A stretch of DNA of 64,000 nucleotides from Limnohabitans sp. 2KL-27 (GCF_001269345.1 NZ_CXOP01000002.1:496853-560852), one strand, 5' to 3'; counted from the stretch's first letter, positions 9,237 to 18,486 are shown. The notes: generated from the letters alone by a model not told the origin. Numbers and translations are program-made.

Positions 9237-9872
9237 TTATGAAGCGTCGCCAGAGGCTTTGGCTGCCGCCGTGGCTTGGCGTTTGCGCCACCAGCGCCAG
9301 CCCAGCCAGACAATGCCGATGCCCAGCAGGGCAAAGATGCCATGCTGGAACTGACGCAACACACCAAACATCCAGTCCCAGTTTTGTGCGCCAAAGTAAC
9401 CCAGGTAGACCCAGATTGGCACGCTGATCAAGGCGGCAAAGCCGTCCATCAAAAACCAGGTGGCAAAGCTCACGCGCTGACTCATGCCCGCCGAGAAAAA
9501 CACCGGGGTGCGCAGGCCGGGCAAAAAGCGGGCCACGAACATGACCCATTTGCCGTATTTCTGGAAAGCGTCCTGAGCGCTGGCAAAGCGCTCGGGCGTG
9601 AGGATTTTGCGGAAACCCGGCAATTTGGAAATGCGCACGCCATACAGGCGCCCCAGCGTGAACATCAGGCCGTCACCGACCATGACGCCCGCCATGCCCA
9701 CTGCAAACATGGTGTGCACATCGGCATGGCCCAGACCTGCGATGACGCCGCCAGTGACCAAGGTCACGTCTTCGGGCACAGGCACGCCAAAGCCGCAGAT
9801 CAGCAGCATCACAAACACGGCCAAATAGCCGTATTCGGTGAAGATGGGCATCAAGAACTCAAAAACTTCCAT
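9237..9872 (-). CDS. DedA family membrane protein
   Basis: 211 residues from the ATG at 9872 (a TTG three codons upstream is also possible). Family marks are CGFGVPVPEDVTLVTGG, with the acidic residue in the first re-entrant region, and ARFLPGLRTPVFFSAG, with the conserved arginines. Four or more transmembrane helices end in a basic tail WRWWRKRQ. DedA proteins are linked to lipid flipping, envelope integrity and drug tolerance. It is first of the leftward group dedA-eamA-gpx and diverges from alr. Confidence 0.92.
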   Translation of the reverse strand: MEVFEFLMPIFTEYGYLAVFVMLLICGFGVPVPEDVTLVTGGVIAGLGHADVHTMFAVGMAGVMVGDGLMFTLGRLYGVRISKLPGFRKILTPERFASAQDAFQKYGKWVMFVARFLPGLRTPVFFSAGMSQRVSFATWFLMDGFAALISVPIWVYLGYFGAQNWDWMFGVLRQFQHGIFALLGIGIVWLGWRWWRKRQATAAAKASGDAS

Positions 9873-10061
9873 GGATGACAAGGTTCAGCCAGCGCCTGAA
9901 CAACTCAGGCGGAATGCGCGGGTTTAACAAGCAGCGGATCAGTGTAAAGCATTTGTAAGCCCCTTCCGGGCAGGGTAAAGGCTGTGCGGAACCGGTGAAC
10001 TGGCCCCGCTTCAGGCCCCATGAAGCTGGCATACTTGATTGGCACTTCCACCTTGCGCCTC

Positions 10062-11156
10062 ATGCCCCGCCCCATTCAAGCCACCATCCACACCGCTGCT
10101 CTGCGCCACAACCTGAGCCAGACCCGCCAGGCCGCGCCCGATGCCCAAGCCTGGGCCGTGGTCAAGGCCAATGCCTATGGGCATGGTATCGAGCGGGTGT
10201 TTGAGGGCCTGCGCGCAGCCGATGGCTTTGCCCTTTTGGACCTGAGTGAGGCCGAGCGCGTCAGAGGGCTGGGTTGGCGCGGCCCGATCTTGCTGCTCGA
10301 AGGCGCTTTTGAGGCGCGGGACCTGGAGCTGTGCTCGCGCCTGCACCTGTGGCACACGGTGCATTGCGACGAGCAAATCGACATGCTGGCGCTGCACAAG
10401 ACGCACGAGCCGCACCGGGTCTTCCTCAAGATGAACTCGGGCATGAACCGGCTGGGCTTTGCGCCGCAGAGCTTTCGCTCGGCCTGGACACGGCTGAACG
10501 CCTTGCCGCAAGTCGACGAAATCTCGCTCATGACCCATTTCAGCGATGCCGACGGTCCCAAAGGGATCGCTGAGCAGCTGGCCCGCTTTGAAGAAGCCAC
10601 CCGTGACCTGCCCGGTGAGCGCAGCCTGAGCAACAGCGCGGCCACCTTGCGCCATGCGCAAAATGCCGCCGTCAAAGCCGACTGGATTCGCCCCGGCATC
10701 GCGGTGTACGGCAGCTCGCCGGACTTTCCCGAGCACAGCCCCGCGCACTGGGGTTTGCAGCCTGCGATGAGCCTGAACGCCCGCATCATCGCCGTGCAGC
10801 ATTTGCAGGCGGGCGACAGCGTGGGCTATGGCTCGAGCTTTGTGGCCGATGGCCCGCTGCGCATTGGCGTGGTGGCTTGCGGCTATGCCGATGGTTACCC
10901 GCGCAGCTGCCCCACGGGCACGCCTGTGCTGGTGGACGGCCAGCGAGGGCGCACCGTAGGCCGTGTGAGCATGGACATGCTGGCGGTGGACTTGGGGCCC
11001 TTCCCCGATGCGGGCGTGGGCAGCATGGTCACGCTTTGGGGGCAGTCGGTCCAGGGTGCGGTGCTCGGCATCGACGAAGTGGCGCAAGCGGCGGGCACGG
11101 TGGGCTATGAGCTCATGTGCGCGCTGGCCGCGCGCGTGCCCGTGGTGGTGGTCTGA
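10062..11156 (+). CDS. alr: Alanine racemase
   Basis: A 364-residue fold-type III PLP enzyme. The PLP lysine is Lys35 in [11 protein letters not shown], and the second catalytic base is Tyr256 in [23 protein letters not shown] and CGYADGYPR are further family motifs. The ATG at 10062 is chosen because the barrel begins with [13 protein letters not shown]; 14 further codons could be read upstream. It interconverts L- and D-alanine for peptidoglycan. It stands alone, diverging from dedA. Confidence 0.96.
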   Translation: MPRPIQATIHTAALRHNLSQTRQAAPDAQAWAVVKANAYGHGIERVFEGLRAADGFALLDLSEAERVRGLGWRGPILLLEGAFEARDLELCSRLHLWHTVHCDEQIDMLALHKTHEPHRVFLKMNSGMNRLGFAPQSFRSAWTRLNALPQVDEISLMTHFSDADGPKGIAEQLARFEEATRDLPGERSLSNSAATLRHAQNAAVKADWIRPGIAVYGSSPDFPEHSPAHWGLQPAMSLNARIIAVQHLQAGDSVGYGSSFVADGPLRIGVVACGYADGYPRSCPTGTPVLVDGQRGRTVGRVSMDMLAVDLGPFPDAGVGSMVTLWGQSVQGAVLGIDEVAQAAGTVGYELMCALAARVPVVVV

Positions 11157-11281
11157 GCGCCGATCAAAAAGTCCAACGGCCCCTGTCACCTGCGCGCAGG
11201 CCTTCCCGTCAAATGCCATTAGAGTGGGCATGGCCTTGAGAAAGTGGTTTTTCGGGGCGAATTCATCACTGGAGACATCGA

Positions 11282-12301
11282 TTGCCCCCCATCGCTCAAA
11301 AAGACGCATTGGCCGCTTTGTATCTGTGCATGGCCCGCATCCGGGCGTTTGAAAATGCCGCCGAGATCCTGAGCCAGGGCGGTGTCAGTGCTTACAACAA
11401 AACCGCCGACGGCAGCGCCAAAGTGCGCGGCCCCTTGCACTTGTCCACCGGTCAAGAAGGCGTGGCCGCTGGCGTGTGCGCCCACCTCACGCCCACCGAT
11501 TACCTGACGTCCACCCACCGTGGTCACGGCCACACCCTGGCCAAAGGCGCAGACCTGGGTCGCATGATGTGCGAGCTGTATGGCAAAGCCACAGGGTTCA
11601 ATGGCGGCAAGGGCGGCTCCATGCACATTGCCGATTTTTCGGTCGGCATGCTGGGGGCCAATGGCGTGGTCGCGGCGGGTTTGCCCATTGCCGTGGGCGC
11701 GGCCCACGCCCAAAAATTGCAGGGGCGCAGCGACATCACCGTCTGCTTTTTTGGCGATGGCGCCACCAACCGGGGGCCTTTTTTGGAAGCCCTCAACTGG
11801 GCGAAGGTGCACCAGTTGCCGGTGCTTTTTGTGTGCGAAGACAACCTGTGGAGCGCCACCACCGCCAGTGGCCCCATGATCGCCGGGCCCGGTGCATCGG
11901 CGCGCAGCGAAAGCCTGGGCATCGCGGCGACCCAGGTCGATGGCAACGATGTCTGGGCCGTTCATGAAAAAGCCGCCGAGCTGGTGCAGGCCATTCGCGC
12001 AGGCCAGGGACCGCGTCTGTTGCACGCCCGCACCTACCGCGTCAAAGGCCATGTGTCGGTGGACCTGGCCGCGTACCGCGACCCCCGGGAGGTCGAGGAA
12101 GCACTGAAAAACGACCCGATTCAGAACGCCCGCCGCGCCCTGCTGGCGCTGGGCAGCAGCGATGCCGCGTGCGACCTGCTGGACCAGCAAGCGCAGGCCG
12201 AAGTGCAGTCCGCCATGGTGCTGGCGGACAAGGCGCCCTGGCCCGAGGTGTCAGCGGCATACACCGACATCCAGACCACAGGAGCAGGTCAATGGTTTTG
12301 A
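11282..12301 (+). CDS. TPP-dependent dehydrogenase E1, alpha subunit (acetoin/2-oxoacid type)
   Basis: 339 residues. The TPP-binding motif GDGATNRGPFLEALNWAK continues to the usual Asn in CEDN. HRGHGHTLAKGAD and GKGGSMHI place it with AcoA/PdhA-like alpha subunits. The start is a TTG at 11282, supported by GGAGA at 11271-11275. The beta-subunit gene begins inside the last codons of this one (10-base overlap), so the two are translationally coupled. No E2 or E3 gene follows; a TRAP transporter does. Acetoin or a small 2-oxo acid or diketone is the most likely substrate, but this is inference. Confidence 0.9.
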   Translation: MPPIAQKDALAALYLCMARIRAFENAAEILSQGGVSAYNKTADGSAKVRGPLHLSTGQEGVAAGVCAHLTPTDYLTSTHRGHGHTLAKGADLGRMMCELYGKATGFNGGKGGSMHIADFSVGMLGANGVVAAGLPIAVGAAHAQKLQGRSDITVCFFGDGATNRGPFLEALNWAKVHQLPVLFVCEDNLWSATTASGPMIAGPGASARSESLGIAATQVDGNDVWAVHEKAAELVQAIRAGQGPRLLHARTYRVKGHVSVDLAAYRDPREVEEALKNDPIQNARRALLALGSSDAACDLLDQQAQAEVQSAMVLADKAPWPEVSAAYTDIQTTGAGQWF

Positions 12302-13266
12302 ACACGATGAGTTACAGCCAAGCCGCCGTGCTGGCCGTGCAGCGCGAAATGGAAGCCGACGAACGCGTGGTGGTGATGGGCGAAGACGTGGGCCGGGGCG
12401 GCATCTTTGGCCAATACAAAGGTTTGCAGCAGACCTTTGGCACGCACCGCATCATCGACACGCCGATCAGTGAGGCGGTCATCATGGGTGGCGGCGTGGG
12501 CATGGCGCTGGCGGGCATGCGCCCGGTGGTGGAGATGCGCGTGGTCGACTTTGCCCTGTGCGGCATGGATGAAATCATCAACCAGGCCGCCAAAAACCGC
12601 TACATGTTTGGCGGCCAGGGCCGTGTGCCCCTGGTGGCGCGCATGCCCATTGGCATCTGGGATGCCTCGGCGGCGCAGCACTCGCAGTCACTTGAAGCCT
12701 GGTTTGCCCACATGCCCGGCCTGGTGGTGGTGTGCCCGGGCTCGGTGCAAGACAACTATTCCTTGCTGCGCTCGGCCATGCAATGCGGTGACCCGGTGGT
12801 CTATATGGAACACAAGACCCTCTGGGGTCTGGAGGGGCCGCTGGACGAAAGCGTGCAAGTGCCCTTGGGCCAAGCCGCCGTTTTGCGACCCGGTGATCAT
12901 TTGACGATGGTCAGCTGGAGCCGTCAGGTGCAGGTGTGCCAAACGGGTTGCGCGCAATTGGCGGCTTTGGGCATTCAGGTCGAGTTGATCGATTTGCGCA
13001 CCCTGTGGCCCTGGGACCGGGAAACGGTGCTGAAATCAGCCGCCAAGACAGGCCATCTGTTGGTGGTGCACGAAGCGATTCAGGCGGCAGGCTTTGGCGC
13101 TGAAATCGCCGCCACTGTGGCCGAAAGCCTGGGCGTGCGTGTCAAGCGCTTGGGCGCGCCGCGCATCCCGGTGGGTTACGCGCCCGTGCTGGAAGCGGTG
13201 GCCCGCGTGTCGGCCGAGCAGATCGTGGCCGCAGCGCAGGATTGCCTCAAGCCCGTCACACGATGA
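12292..13266 (+). CDS. TPP-dependent dehydrogenase E1, beta subunit
   Basis: 324 residues of the transketolase-like beta subunit. Family signatures are ERVVVMGEDVGRGGIFGQYKG, DTPISEAVIMGGGVGMALAG and IDLRTLWPWDRETVLKSAAKTG. The ATG at 12292 has GGAG at 12281-12284, inside the alpha gene, and overlaps its stop. With the alpha subunit it forms the alpha2beta2 E1 that decarboxylates the substrate and normally passes an acyl group to a lipoyl E2. No E2 is encoded nearby. Confidence 0.92.
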   Translation: MVLNTMSYSQAAVLAVQREMEADERVVVMGEDVGRGGIFGQYKGLQQTFGTHRIIDTPISEAVIMGGGVGMALAGMRPVVEMRVVDFALCGMDEIINQAAKNRYMFGGQGRVPLVARMPIGIWDASAAQHSQSLEAWFAHMPGLVVVCPGSVQDNYSLLRSAMQCGDPVVYMEHKTLWGLEGPLDESVQVPLGQAAVLRPGDHLTMVSWSRQVQVCQTGCAQLAALGIQVELIDLRTLWPWDRETVLKSAAKTGHLLVVHEAIQAAGFGAEIAATVAESLGVRVKRLGAPRIPVGYAPVLEAVARVSAEQIVAAAQDCLKPVTR

Positions 13267-13345
13267 GGCGCTTGACCGTCTGTTCGCGAGGCTTGTGGCC
13301 CGTAAACGACATGGTAAAGTGAATTTTAAATTTAGTTTGAGACTT

Positions 13346-13864
13346 ATGACCCATTTGCACGAGCAAGCGCCCGCCGAAGTGGCCGCTGCTGAATCCGATG
13401 AAGACACCGTCGTTCCTCTGAAAATCGAAGATTGGCTCACGGTCATCGTGATGGCGTTGCTGTCGCTCATCACCTTTGCCAATGTGCTGGTGCGCTATTT
13501 CACCGACCAGTCCTTTGCCTGGACGGAGGAGTTTTCGGTGTTTTTGATGATCGTGCTCGCGCTGGTGGCGGGCTCGGCCTCGGTGGCCCGCAACCGACAA
13601 ATCCGGATTGAATACTTTGCCGACAGCGGCCCTGAAAAACGCCAGCGGGCGTTGGCCCGTTTTGGCGCGCTGATGGTGTTTTTCCTCTTTGCGCTGATCG
13701 CGGTGCTCAGCGTTCGCGTGGTTTGGGACGATTTCCGTTTTGGTGAAACCTCGCCGGGCATTGGCGTGCCGCAGTGGTGGTACACCATCTGGCTGCCGGT
13801 GTTGTCGGTGGCCATTGCCGGACGTGCGCTGGGTCTGTTCATCCGCCGAGGGCGTCAGCCATGA
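13346..13864 (+). CDS. TRAP transporter small permease (DctQ type)
   Basis: 172 residues with four transmembrane helices. The family pattern FTDQSFAWTEEFSVFLMI (about residue 52) and RNRQIRIEYF are diagnostic for DctQ. An acidic cytoplasmic N terminus precedes helix 1 at about residue 30. The start at 13346 has no strong Shine-Dalgarno sequence; 79 bases separate it from the E1 beta stop. Its stop overlaps the start of the large permease (ATGA), so the permease subunits are coupled. Confidence 0.93.
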   Translation: MTHLHEQAPAEVAAAESDEDTVVPLKIEDWLTVIVMALLSLITFANVLVRYFTDQSFAWTEEFSVFLMIVLALVAGSASVARNRQIRIEYFADSGPEKRQRALARFGALMVFFLFALIAVLSVRVVWDDFRFGETSPGIGVPQWWYTIWLPVLSVAIAGRALGLFIRRGRQP

Positions 13865-15159
13865 TCCCTACCCTTTTGTTTGTGGCCTTTGTGGTCATGA
13901 TGCTCATGGGCGTGCCGATTGGTGCGGCCTTGGGCTTGGCTGGCGCGGCTTGCATTGCCTTGGCCAACTTTGATGCGCAGTGGTTTGGTCTGTTGGCCGT
14001 GCCGCAAAACTTCTATGCCGGCCTGGGCAAGTACCCGCTGCTGGCCATTCCCATGTTTGTGCTGGTGGGCTCCATTTTTGACCGCTCGGGCGTGGCGCTG
14101 CGGCTGGTCAACTTTGCCGTCGCCATCGTGGGCCGCGGCCCCGGCATGTTGCCCTTGGTGGCGATTGTGGTGGCCATGTTTTTGGGCGGGATTTCCGGCT
14201 CGGGCCCGGCCAACGCGGCGGCGGTGGGTGCGGTGATGATCGCGGCCATGTCGCGGGCTGGTTACCCGGCGCCGTTTTCGGCCAGCGTGGTTGGCGCAGC
14301 AGCGGCCACGGACATCTTGATCCCGCCTTCGGTGGCCTTCATTGTCTATTCGGTGCTGGTGCCCGGCGCCTCGGTGCCTGCGCTGTTTGCGGCCGGCATG
14401 ATTCCAGGCATTTTGGCCGGTATTGCCCTGATCGTGCCCACCGTCTGGATGGCCCGCAAACACAAGATGGGCGCGCTCGAGGCAAGCCTGCCCCGCCCCG
14501 AGTTGTGGAAAAGTTTTGTCGAAGCCACCTGGGGCCTGGCGGCGCCCGTCTTGATCTTGGGCGGCATGCGCGCAGGCTGGTTCACCCCCACCGAAGCGGC
14601 GGTGGTAGCCGTGTTTTACGGCCTGTTTGTGGGCATGGTGATTTACCGCACGATCAAGGTGCGCGACCTGTTTGTGATCTTGCGCGAGTCGGGCGAGTTG
14701 TCGGCCGTGATCTTGCTGGTGGTCTCGCTGGCGGGCATTTTTGCCTTTTCGCTGTCCACGCTGGGCGTGATCGACCCCGTGACGAAAGCCATCGTCAACT
14801 CGGGCTTGGGCGAGTATGGCGTGCTGGCCCTGCTCATCCTGATGCTGATCACCGTGGGCATGTTCCTCGATGGCGTGTCCATTTTCCTGATCTTTGTGCC
14901 GCTTCTGTGGCCCATCGTTCAGTACTACCAATGGGACCCGGTCTGGTTTGGCGTGATCCTCACGCTCAAAGTGGCCTTGGGCCAGTTCACGCCGCCCTTG
15001 GCTGTGAACCTGATGGTGTCTTGCCGCATTGCGGGTGTGCGCATGGAAGAGACCGTGCGCTGGGTCGGCTGGATGCTGTTTTCGATGTTCCTGGTCATGC
15101 TGGCGGTGATTGCATGGCCCGAACTGGCTCTGTGGCTGCCGCGCTACCTGGGCTATTGA
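13861..15159 (+). CDS. TRAP transporter large permease (DctM type)
   Basis: 432 residues with about twelve hydrophobic helices and family motifs LAIPMFVLVGSIFDRSG, GGISGSGPANAAAVGA, PPSVAFIVYSVLVPG and FTPPLAVNLMVSC. It is the sodium-driven translocation subunit. It begins at the ATGA overlap with DctQ and is followed after 35 bases by the binding protein. Confidence 0.95.
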   Translation: MIPTLLFVAFVVMMLMGVPIGAALGLAGAACIALANFDAQWFGLLAVPQNFYAGLGKYPLLAIPMFVLVGSIFDRSGVALRLVNFAVAIVGRGPGMLPLVAIVVAMFLGGISGSGPANAAAVGAVMIAAMSRAGYPAPFSASVVGAAAATDILIPPSVAFIVYSVLVPGASVPALFAAGMIPGILAGIALIVPTVWMARKHKMGALEASLPRPELWKSFVEATWGLAAPVLILGGMRAGWFTPTEAAVVAVFYGLFVGMVIYRTIKVRDLFVILRESGELSAVILLVVSLAGIFAFSLSTLGVIDPVTKAIVNSGLGEYGVLALLILMLITVGMFLDGVSIFLIFVPLLWPIVQYYQWDPVWFGVILTLKVALGQFTPPLAVNLMVSCRIAGVRMEETVRWVGWMLFSMFLVMLAVIAWPELALWLPRYLGY

Positions 15160-15194
15160 GCCCCTGTTTTCGTTTTTTCAACAAGGAGATAACC

Positions 15195-16229
15195 ATGAAA
15201 CTTCGTCGTCATTTGCTCAGCCTGCTGGCGGTTGCCGCTGGTTTGGGTGCGTTCACCGCCCCTGCGGTGGCTGCTGAATACAAGGCCGAATACCGCATGT
15301 CGCTGGTTTTGGGCCCACCCACACCCTGGGGTCAGGCCGGCAAAATGTGGGCCGACATGGTCAAGGAACGCACCCAGGGCCGTATCAACATCAAGCTCTA
15401 CCCTGGTGTCTCGCTGATCCAAGGCGACCAGACCCGCGAATTCAGCGCGCTGCGCCAAGGCGTGATCGACATGGCTGTGGGCTCCACCATCAACTGGTCC
15501 CCCCAGGTCAAGGAATTGAACCTGTTCTCGCTGCCCTTTTTGATGCCCGACTACGCCGCCATTGACGCGCTGACGCAAGGCAGCGTGGGTCAGAAAATTT
15601 TCCAGACCCTGGACAAGTCGGGTGTGGTGCCCCTGGCGTGGGGTGAGAACGGCTTTCGTGAATTGACCAACTCCAAGCGCCCCATCAAGTCCCCAGCAGA
15701 CTTGAAGGGCATGAAAATCCGTGTGGTGGGCTCGCCCATTTACTCGGACATGTTCTCGGCCATGGGCGCCAATCCCACGCAAATGAGCTGGGCCGATGCG
15801 CAGCCTGCGCTGTCCAGCGGCGCGGTGGATGGCCAGGAAAACCCCTTGTTCTTGTTCACCGTGCTGAAAATGCACAACGTGGGCCAGAAATTCGTGACCA
15901 CCTGGGGCTATGTGGCCGATCCGCTGATCTTTGTGGTCAACAAGGACATCTGGGCATCGTGGACACCTGCTGACCAGGCCATCGTGCGCCAGGCGGCTGT
16001 GGACGCGGGCAAAGCCGAAATCGCGATCGCCCGCAAAGGCCTGGTCGAAGCCGACAAGCCTGTGCTCAAGGACATCGCTGGCATGGGCGTGACGGTGACA
16101 TCGCTGAGCGCCGAAGAGCGCGAAGCCTTCGTCAAGGCCACCCGCCCGGTGTACGAGAAGTGGAAAAACACCGTGGGCCCCGCCCTGGTGAAAGAGGCCG
16201 AGACCGCCATCGCTGCACGCAAAAAGTGA
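15195..16229 (+). CDS. TRAP transporter periplasmic binding protein (DctP family)
   Basis: 344 residues. A signal peptide ends near residue 26 (APAVA-AEYK). The mature protein has the DctP signature around residue 170 (RVVGSPIYSDMFSAMGANPT), where the conserved Arg binds the substrate carboxylate, followed by AQPALSSGAVDGQENP. The ATG is preceded by AAGGAG at 15182-15187. The conserved Arg suggests an organic acid. Being in one unit with the E1 pair, it probably brings in the E1 substrate or its precursor. Confidence 0.94.
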   Translation: MKLRRHLLSLLAVAAGLGAFTAPAVAAEYKAEYRMSLVLGPPTPWGQAGKMWADMVKERTQGRINIKLYPGVSLIQGDQTREFSALRQGVIDMAVGSTINWSPQVKELNLFSLPFLMPDYAAIDALTQGSVGQKIFQTLDKSGVVPLAWGENGFRELTNSKRPIKSPADLKGMKIRVVGSPIYSDMFSAMGANPTQMSWADAQPALSSGAVDGQENPLFLFTVLKMHNVGQKFVTTWGYVADPLIFVVNKDIWASWTPADQAIVRQAAVDAGKAEIAIARKGLVEADKPVLKDIAGMGVTVTSLSAEEREAFVKATRPVYEKWKNTVGPALVKEAETAIAARKK

Positions 16230-16236
16230 TGCCTAA

Positions 16237-16275
16237 CGTGGCCAGCACACGCGCTGCTGGCCACGCGTTTCCTGT
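16237..16275 (+). terminator. Rho-independent terminator of the E1-TRAP unit
   Basis: An 11-bp perfect stem (CGTGGCCAGCA / TGCTGGCCACG, 16237-16247 and 16255-16265) with a 7-base loop is followed by CGTTTCCTGTCTT. It lies eight bases after the dctP stop and closes the five-gene unit. Confidence 0.8.
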
Positions 16276-16381
16276 CTTGGTTTTGGCCATGACACTGCCC
16301 AAGGGCATTTCACGGTGACCCTGTGGCTTTCTTGCTGCGAGCGAGACACGCGAAGTGGCCTGCTGGCACCACAATCCCCGA

Positions 16382-17305
16382 ATGCCCCAACCGATTCACC
16401 TACACCGACACGACCAACGTGCTTTGCTCGTGGCCTTGGTGCTGATCGTCATCTGGGGGGGCAACTTCACCCTCCAAAAGTACCTGTTTGACCTGATCAC
16501 GCCGGGGGGGTTCTTGTGGGCGCGTTACCTCATCATGCCGTTGTGCGCCTTGGTTTTGATGCGCTGGCGTTTTGGTGTCTGGCTGCCGCCTTTGCCCCGC
16601 AAAGATTGGCAGCACATGGCCTGGCTGGGCTTCATTGGTCACTCCCTGCATGTGGGCTTGGTGACCTATGGCATCCATTGGTCCACGGCGTTTTCCAGTT
16701 CGGTGATTCTGGCCTGCGGGCCGATTTTCACCTTGCTGATTTTGCGCATGCAGGGCCTGGAGCGACTGAGCTTGCCCCAAATGGGTGGGGTGGCTTTGGC
16801 TTTTGGCGGCGTGTTGATGTTCTTGTCCGACAAATTGCTGGGCGGCAATTGGCGTGCAGGTGGTGGTGATCTGGTCTTGCTTGTTGCGGCCGGGCTTTTC
16901 TCCTATTACACCGTGGCGGTCAAGCCCGTGATGCAGCGCCACGGACCCGTGCTCACCATGGGTTACGCCACCTTGCTGGGCGGTTTGCCCGTGATGCTCT
17001 TGTCGGTGCCGGCGGGCATGGCCGCGAACTGGTCCGTGCTCGATGTTTGGGCTTGGGTGGGATTGTTTTGGTCTGTACTGGTCTCGGCCTTTGCCGGCTG
17101 GCTGGCTTGGGGCTGGATCAACAACGTGCGCGGCGTGGCCCGCACGGCCCCTTTGATGTATCTGATGCCGCCCATGGCGGGCCTGTTTGCTTGGGCGCTG
17201 TCGGATGAGCACTACACCTGGATCAAGATTGCCGGGGCCGGCGTCACACTGCTGGGCGTGGCGCTGGCGCAGTACGCTGGACAGATCAAGTGGCGCTTGC
17301 GTTGA
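16382..17305 (+). CDS. EamA (DMT) family permease
   Basis: 307 residues with ten predicted helices in two EamA repeats. The first repeat starts LVALVLIVIWGGNFTLQKYLF, a classic opening, and helix 10 ends LLGVALAQYAG. The ATG at 16382 is used; a GTG nine codons upstream is possible. No clear Shine-Dalgarno sequence is seen. It is a single gene between two terminator-bounded units and converges with the TauE gene. The substrate is unknown; the family exports amino acids and nucleobase-like metabolites. Confidence 0.87.
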   Translation: MPQPIHLHRHDQRALLVALVLIVIWGGNFTLQKYLFDLITPGGFLWARYLIMPLCALVLMRWRFGVWLPPLPRKDWQHMAWLGFIGHSLHVGLVTYGIHWSTAFSSSVILACGPIFTLLILRMQGLERLSLPQMGGVALAFGGVLMFLSDKLLGGNWRAGGGDLVLLVAAGLFSYYTVAVKPVMQRHGPVLTMGYATLLGGLPVMLLSVPAGMAANWSVLDVWAWVGLFWSVLVSAFAGWLAWGWINNVRGVARTAPLMYLMPPMAGLFAWALSDEHYTWIKIAGAGVTLLGVALAQYAGQIKWRLR

Positions 17306-17360
17306 CCTGTGTGGCGCTCAGGCAGGCGCGGGCCAGGGCGTGCTGCCACCACCAGCCAGG

Positions 17361-18122
17361 TCAGGCTTTGATCCAGGTGTCGTAGGCGGTTTTGCAGATC
17401 AGGGCCAGCACCACGAAGATGAAGACCTGGCGAACAAAGCCCGCCCCGTGTTTGAGCGCCAGGCGCGTGCCGATCAGGCTGCCGATGATGTTGGCCACCG
17501 CCATGGCCAGTGCCAGATGCCACCACACATGGCCTTGGTAGGCGAACAGCATGAGGGCCGAAAAATTGGTCGCCACGTTGATCAGCTTGGCCGAGGCCGA
17601 GGCATTCAAAAAGTCATAACCGAGCAGCCGCACGTAGGCAAAGACCAGGAAACTGCCTGTGCCGGGGCCAAAAAACCCATCGTAAAAACCAATGGTCAAA
17701 CCGATGCCTGAGGCGATCCAGGCTTCCTTTGGGCCGGCAAAGCGCGGGGCGTGCTGGCGGCCCATGTCTTTTTTGGCCAAGGTGTAGACCAGCACGGCTG
17801 CCAGCAGCACGGGCAGGGCCTTGCGAAACAGGGCCGGGTCGACCTGCGTGACCACCCAGGCCCCGATGACCGAACCCACCAGGCCCGCGCCCGCAGCGGG
17901 CAGCAAGGAGCGCCAGGGCAGGACCACTTTGCGGCTGTACTGGACTGTGGCAAAGGCGGTGCCCCAGATCGAGGCGCTTTTGTTGGTGCCAAACAAGGTG
18001 GCGGGGGCGGCGCCGGGAAAGGTGGCAAACAGAGCGGGCAGCAAGATCAGACCGCCACCGCCCACGATCGAGTCGATCAGCCCGGCCAGCAGCGAGGCCA
18101 GCGAAACAATCAGTAATTCCAT
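17361..18122 (-). CDS. TauE/SafE family sulfite/anion exporter-type permease
   Basis: 253 residues with about eight helices. The first repeat opens LLAGLIDSIVGGGGLILLPAL and contains FGTNKSASIWGTAFA; the second holds GFYDGFFGPGTGSFLVFAYV, the family's GPGTG mark. The ATG at 18122 starts right at the first helix. Family members carry sulfite, sulfonates or other small anions; the substrate here is not readable. It is the last leftward gene of this block, preceded on its strand by the terminator at 18184-18212. Confidence 0.9.
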   Translation of the reverse strand: MELLIVSLASLLAGLIDSIVGGGGLILLPALFATFPGAAPATLFGTNKSASIWGTAFATVQYSRKVVLPWRSLLPAAGAGLVGSVIGAWVVTQVDPALFRKALPVLLAAVLVYTLAKKDMGRQHAPRFAGPKEAWIASGIGLTIGFYDGFFGPGTGSFLVFAYVRLLGYDFLNASASAKLINVATNFSALMLFAYQGHVWWHLALAMAVANIIGSLIGTRLALKHGAGFVRQVFIFVVLALICKTAYDTWIKA

Positions 18123-18183
18123 GCCGGCGATTGTGGCACTTGGCGTTGGCCCCGCTTGTCCCGTCCGGGCGTGTGGGGCGGCC

Positions 18184-18212
18184 AAAAAAAAAGCGCCGCT
18201 TGCGCGACGCTT
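18184..18212 (-). terminator. Strong Rho-independent terminator, leftward
   Basis: Read leftward, AAGCGTCG and CGGCGCTT pair over 8 bp (one T-G) around a 6-base loop, followed by nine T (the A run at 18184-18192). It lies 332 bases beyond the mmsA stop, too far to be its obvious terminator, so it may end a separate short transcript. Confidence 0.85.
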
Positions 18213-18350
18213 GGGAAAATCACACCTCGTTCGGATGTTGGTTCATGTTCGAATTCTTAGGGTGTCGAGATGTCTCCTCGGCCCTCGGGATGCCCATACT
18301 GCTTTGCATCGAGTGCATGAAATGTACGGGAACAAGACCTCGGTTTTTCT

Positions 18351-18381
18351 CAGGGATTTCCCCATTCAGGGGAAATCCCTG
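18351..18381. repeat. 13-bp perfect inverted repeat
   Basis: CAGGGATTTCCCC and GGGGAAATCCCTG face each other across five bases (ATTCA). There is no T tract on either side in the sense needed for termination; on the rightward strand the T run lies upstream. It looks more like an operator for a dimeric regulator than a terminator. The regulator is unknown. Confidence 0.75.
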
Positions 18382-18486
18382 ATGCCCATCCAGGCACCAC
18401 CTGCAAAAAGCGCACCTTTGAGAGCGGCGGGGCAGGCCCAAGCCGATTAGCCGTGACCGTTGATCTTGTGGCCCGGTTGAAACGGA

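Noticed and set aside
18220..18318. 32-codon leftward frame just before the terminator at 18184
   Set aside because: No Shine-Dalgarno sequence at any of its ATGs and no recognisable composition. Kept only as a possibility in the findings, not as a gene.
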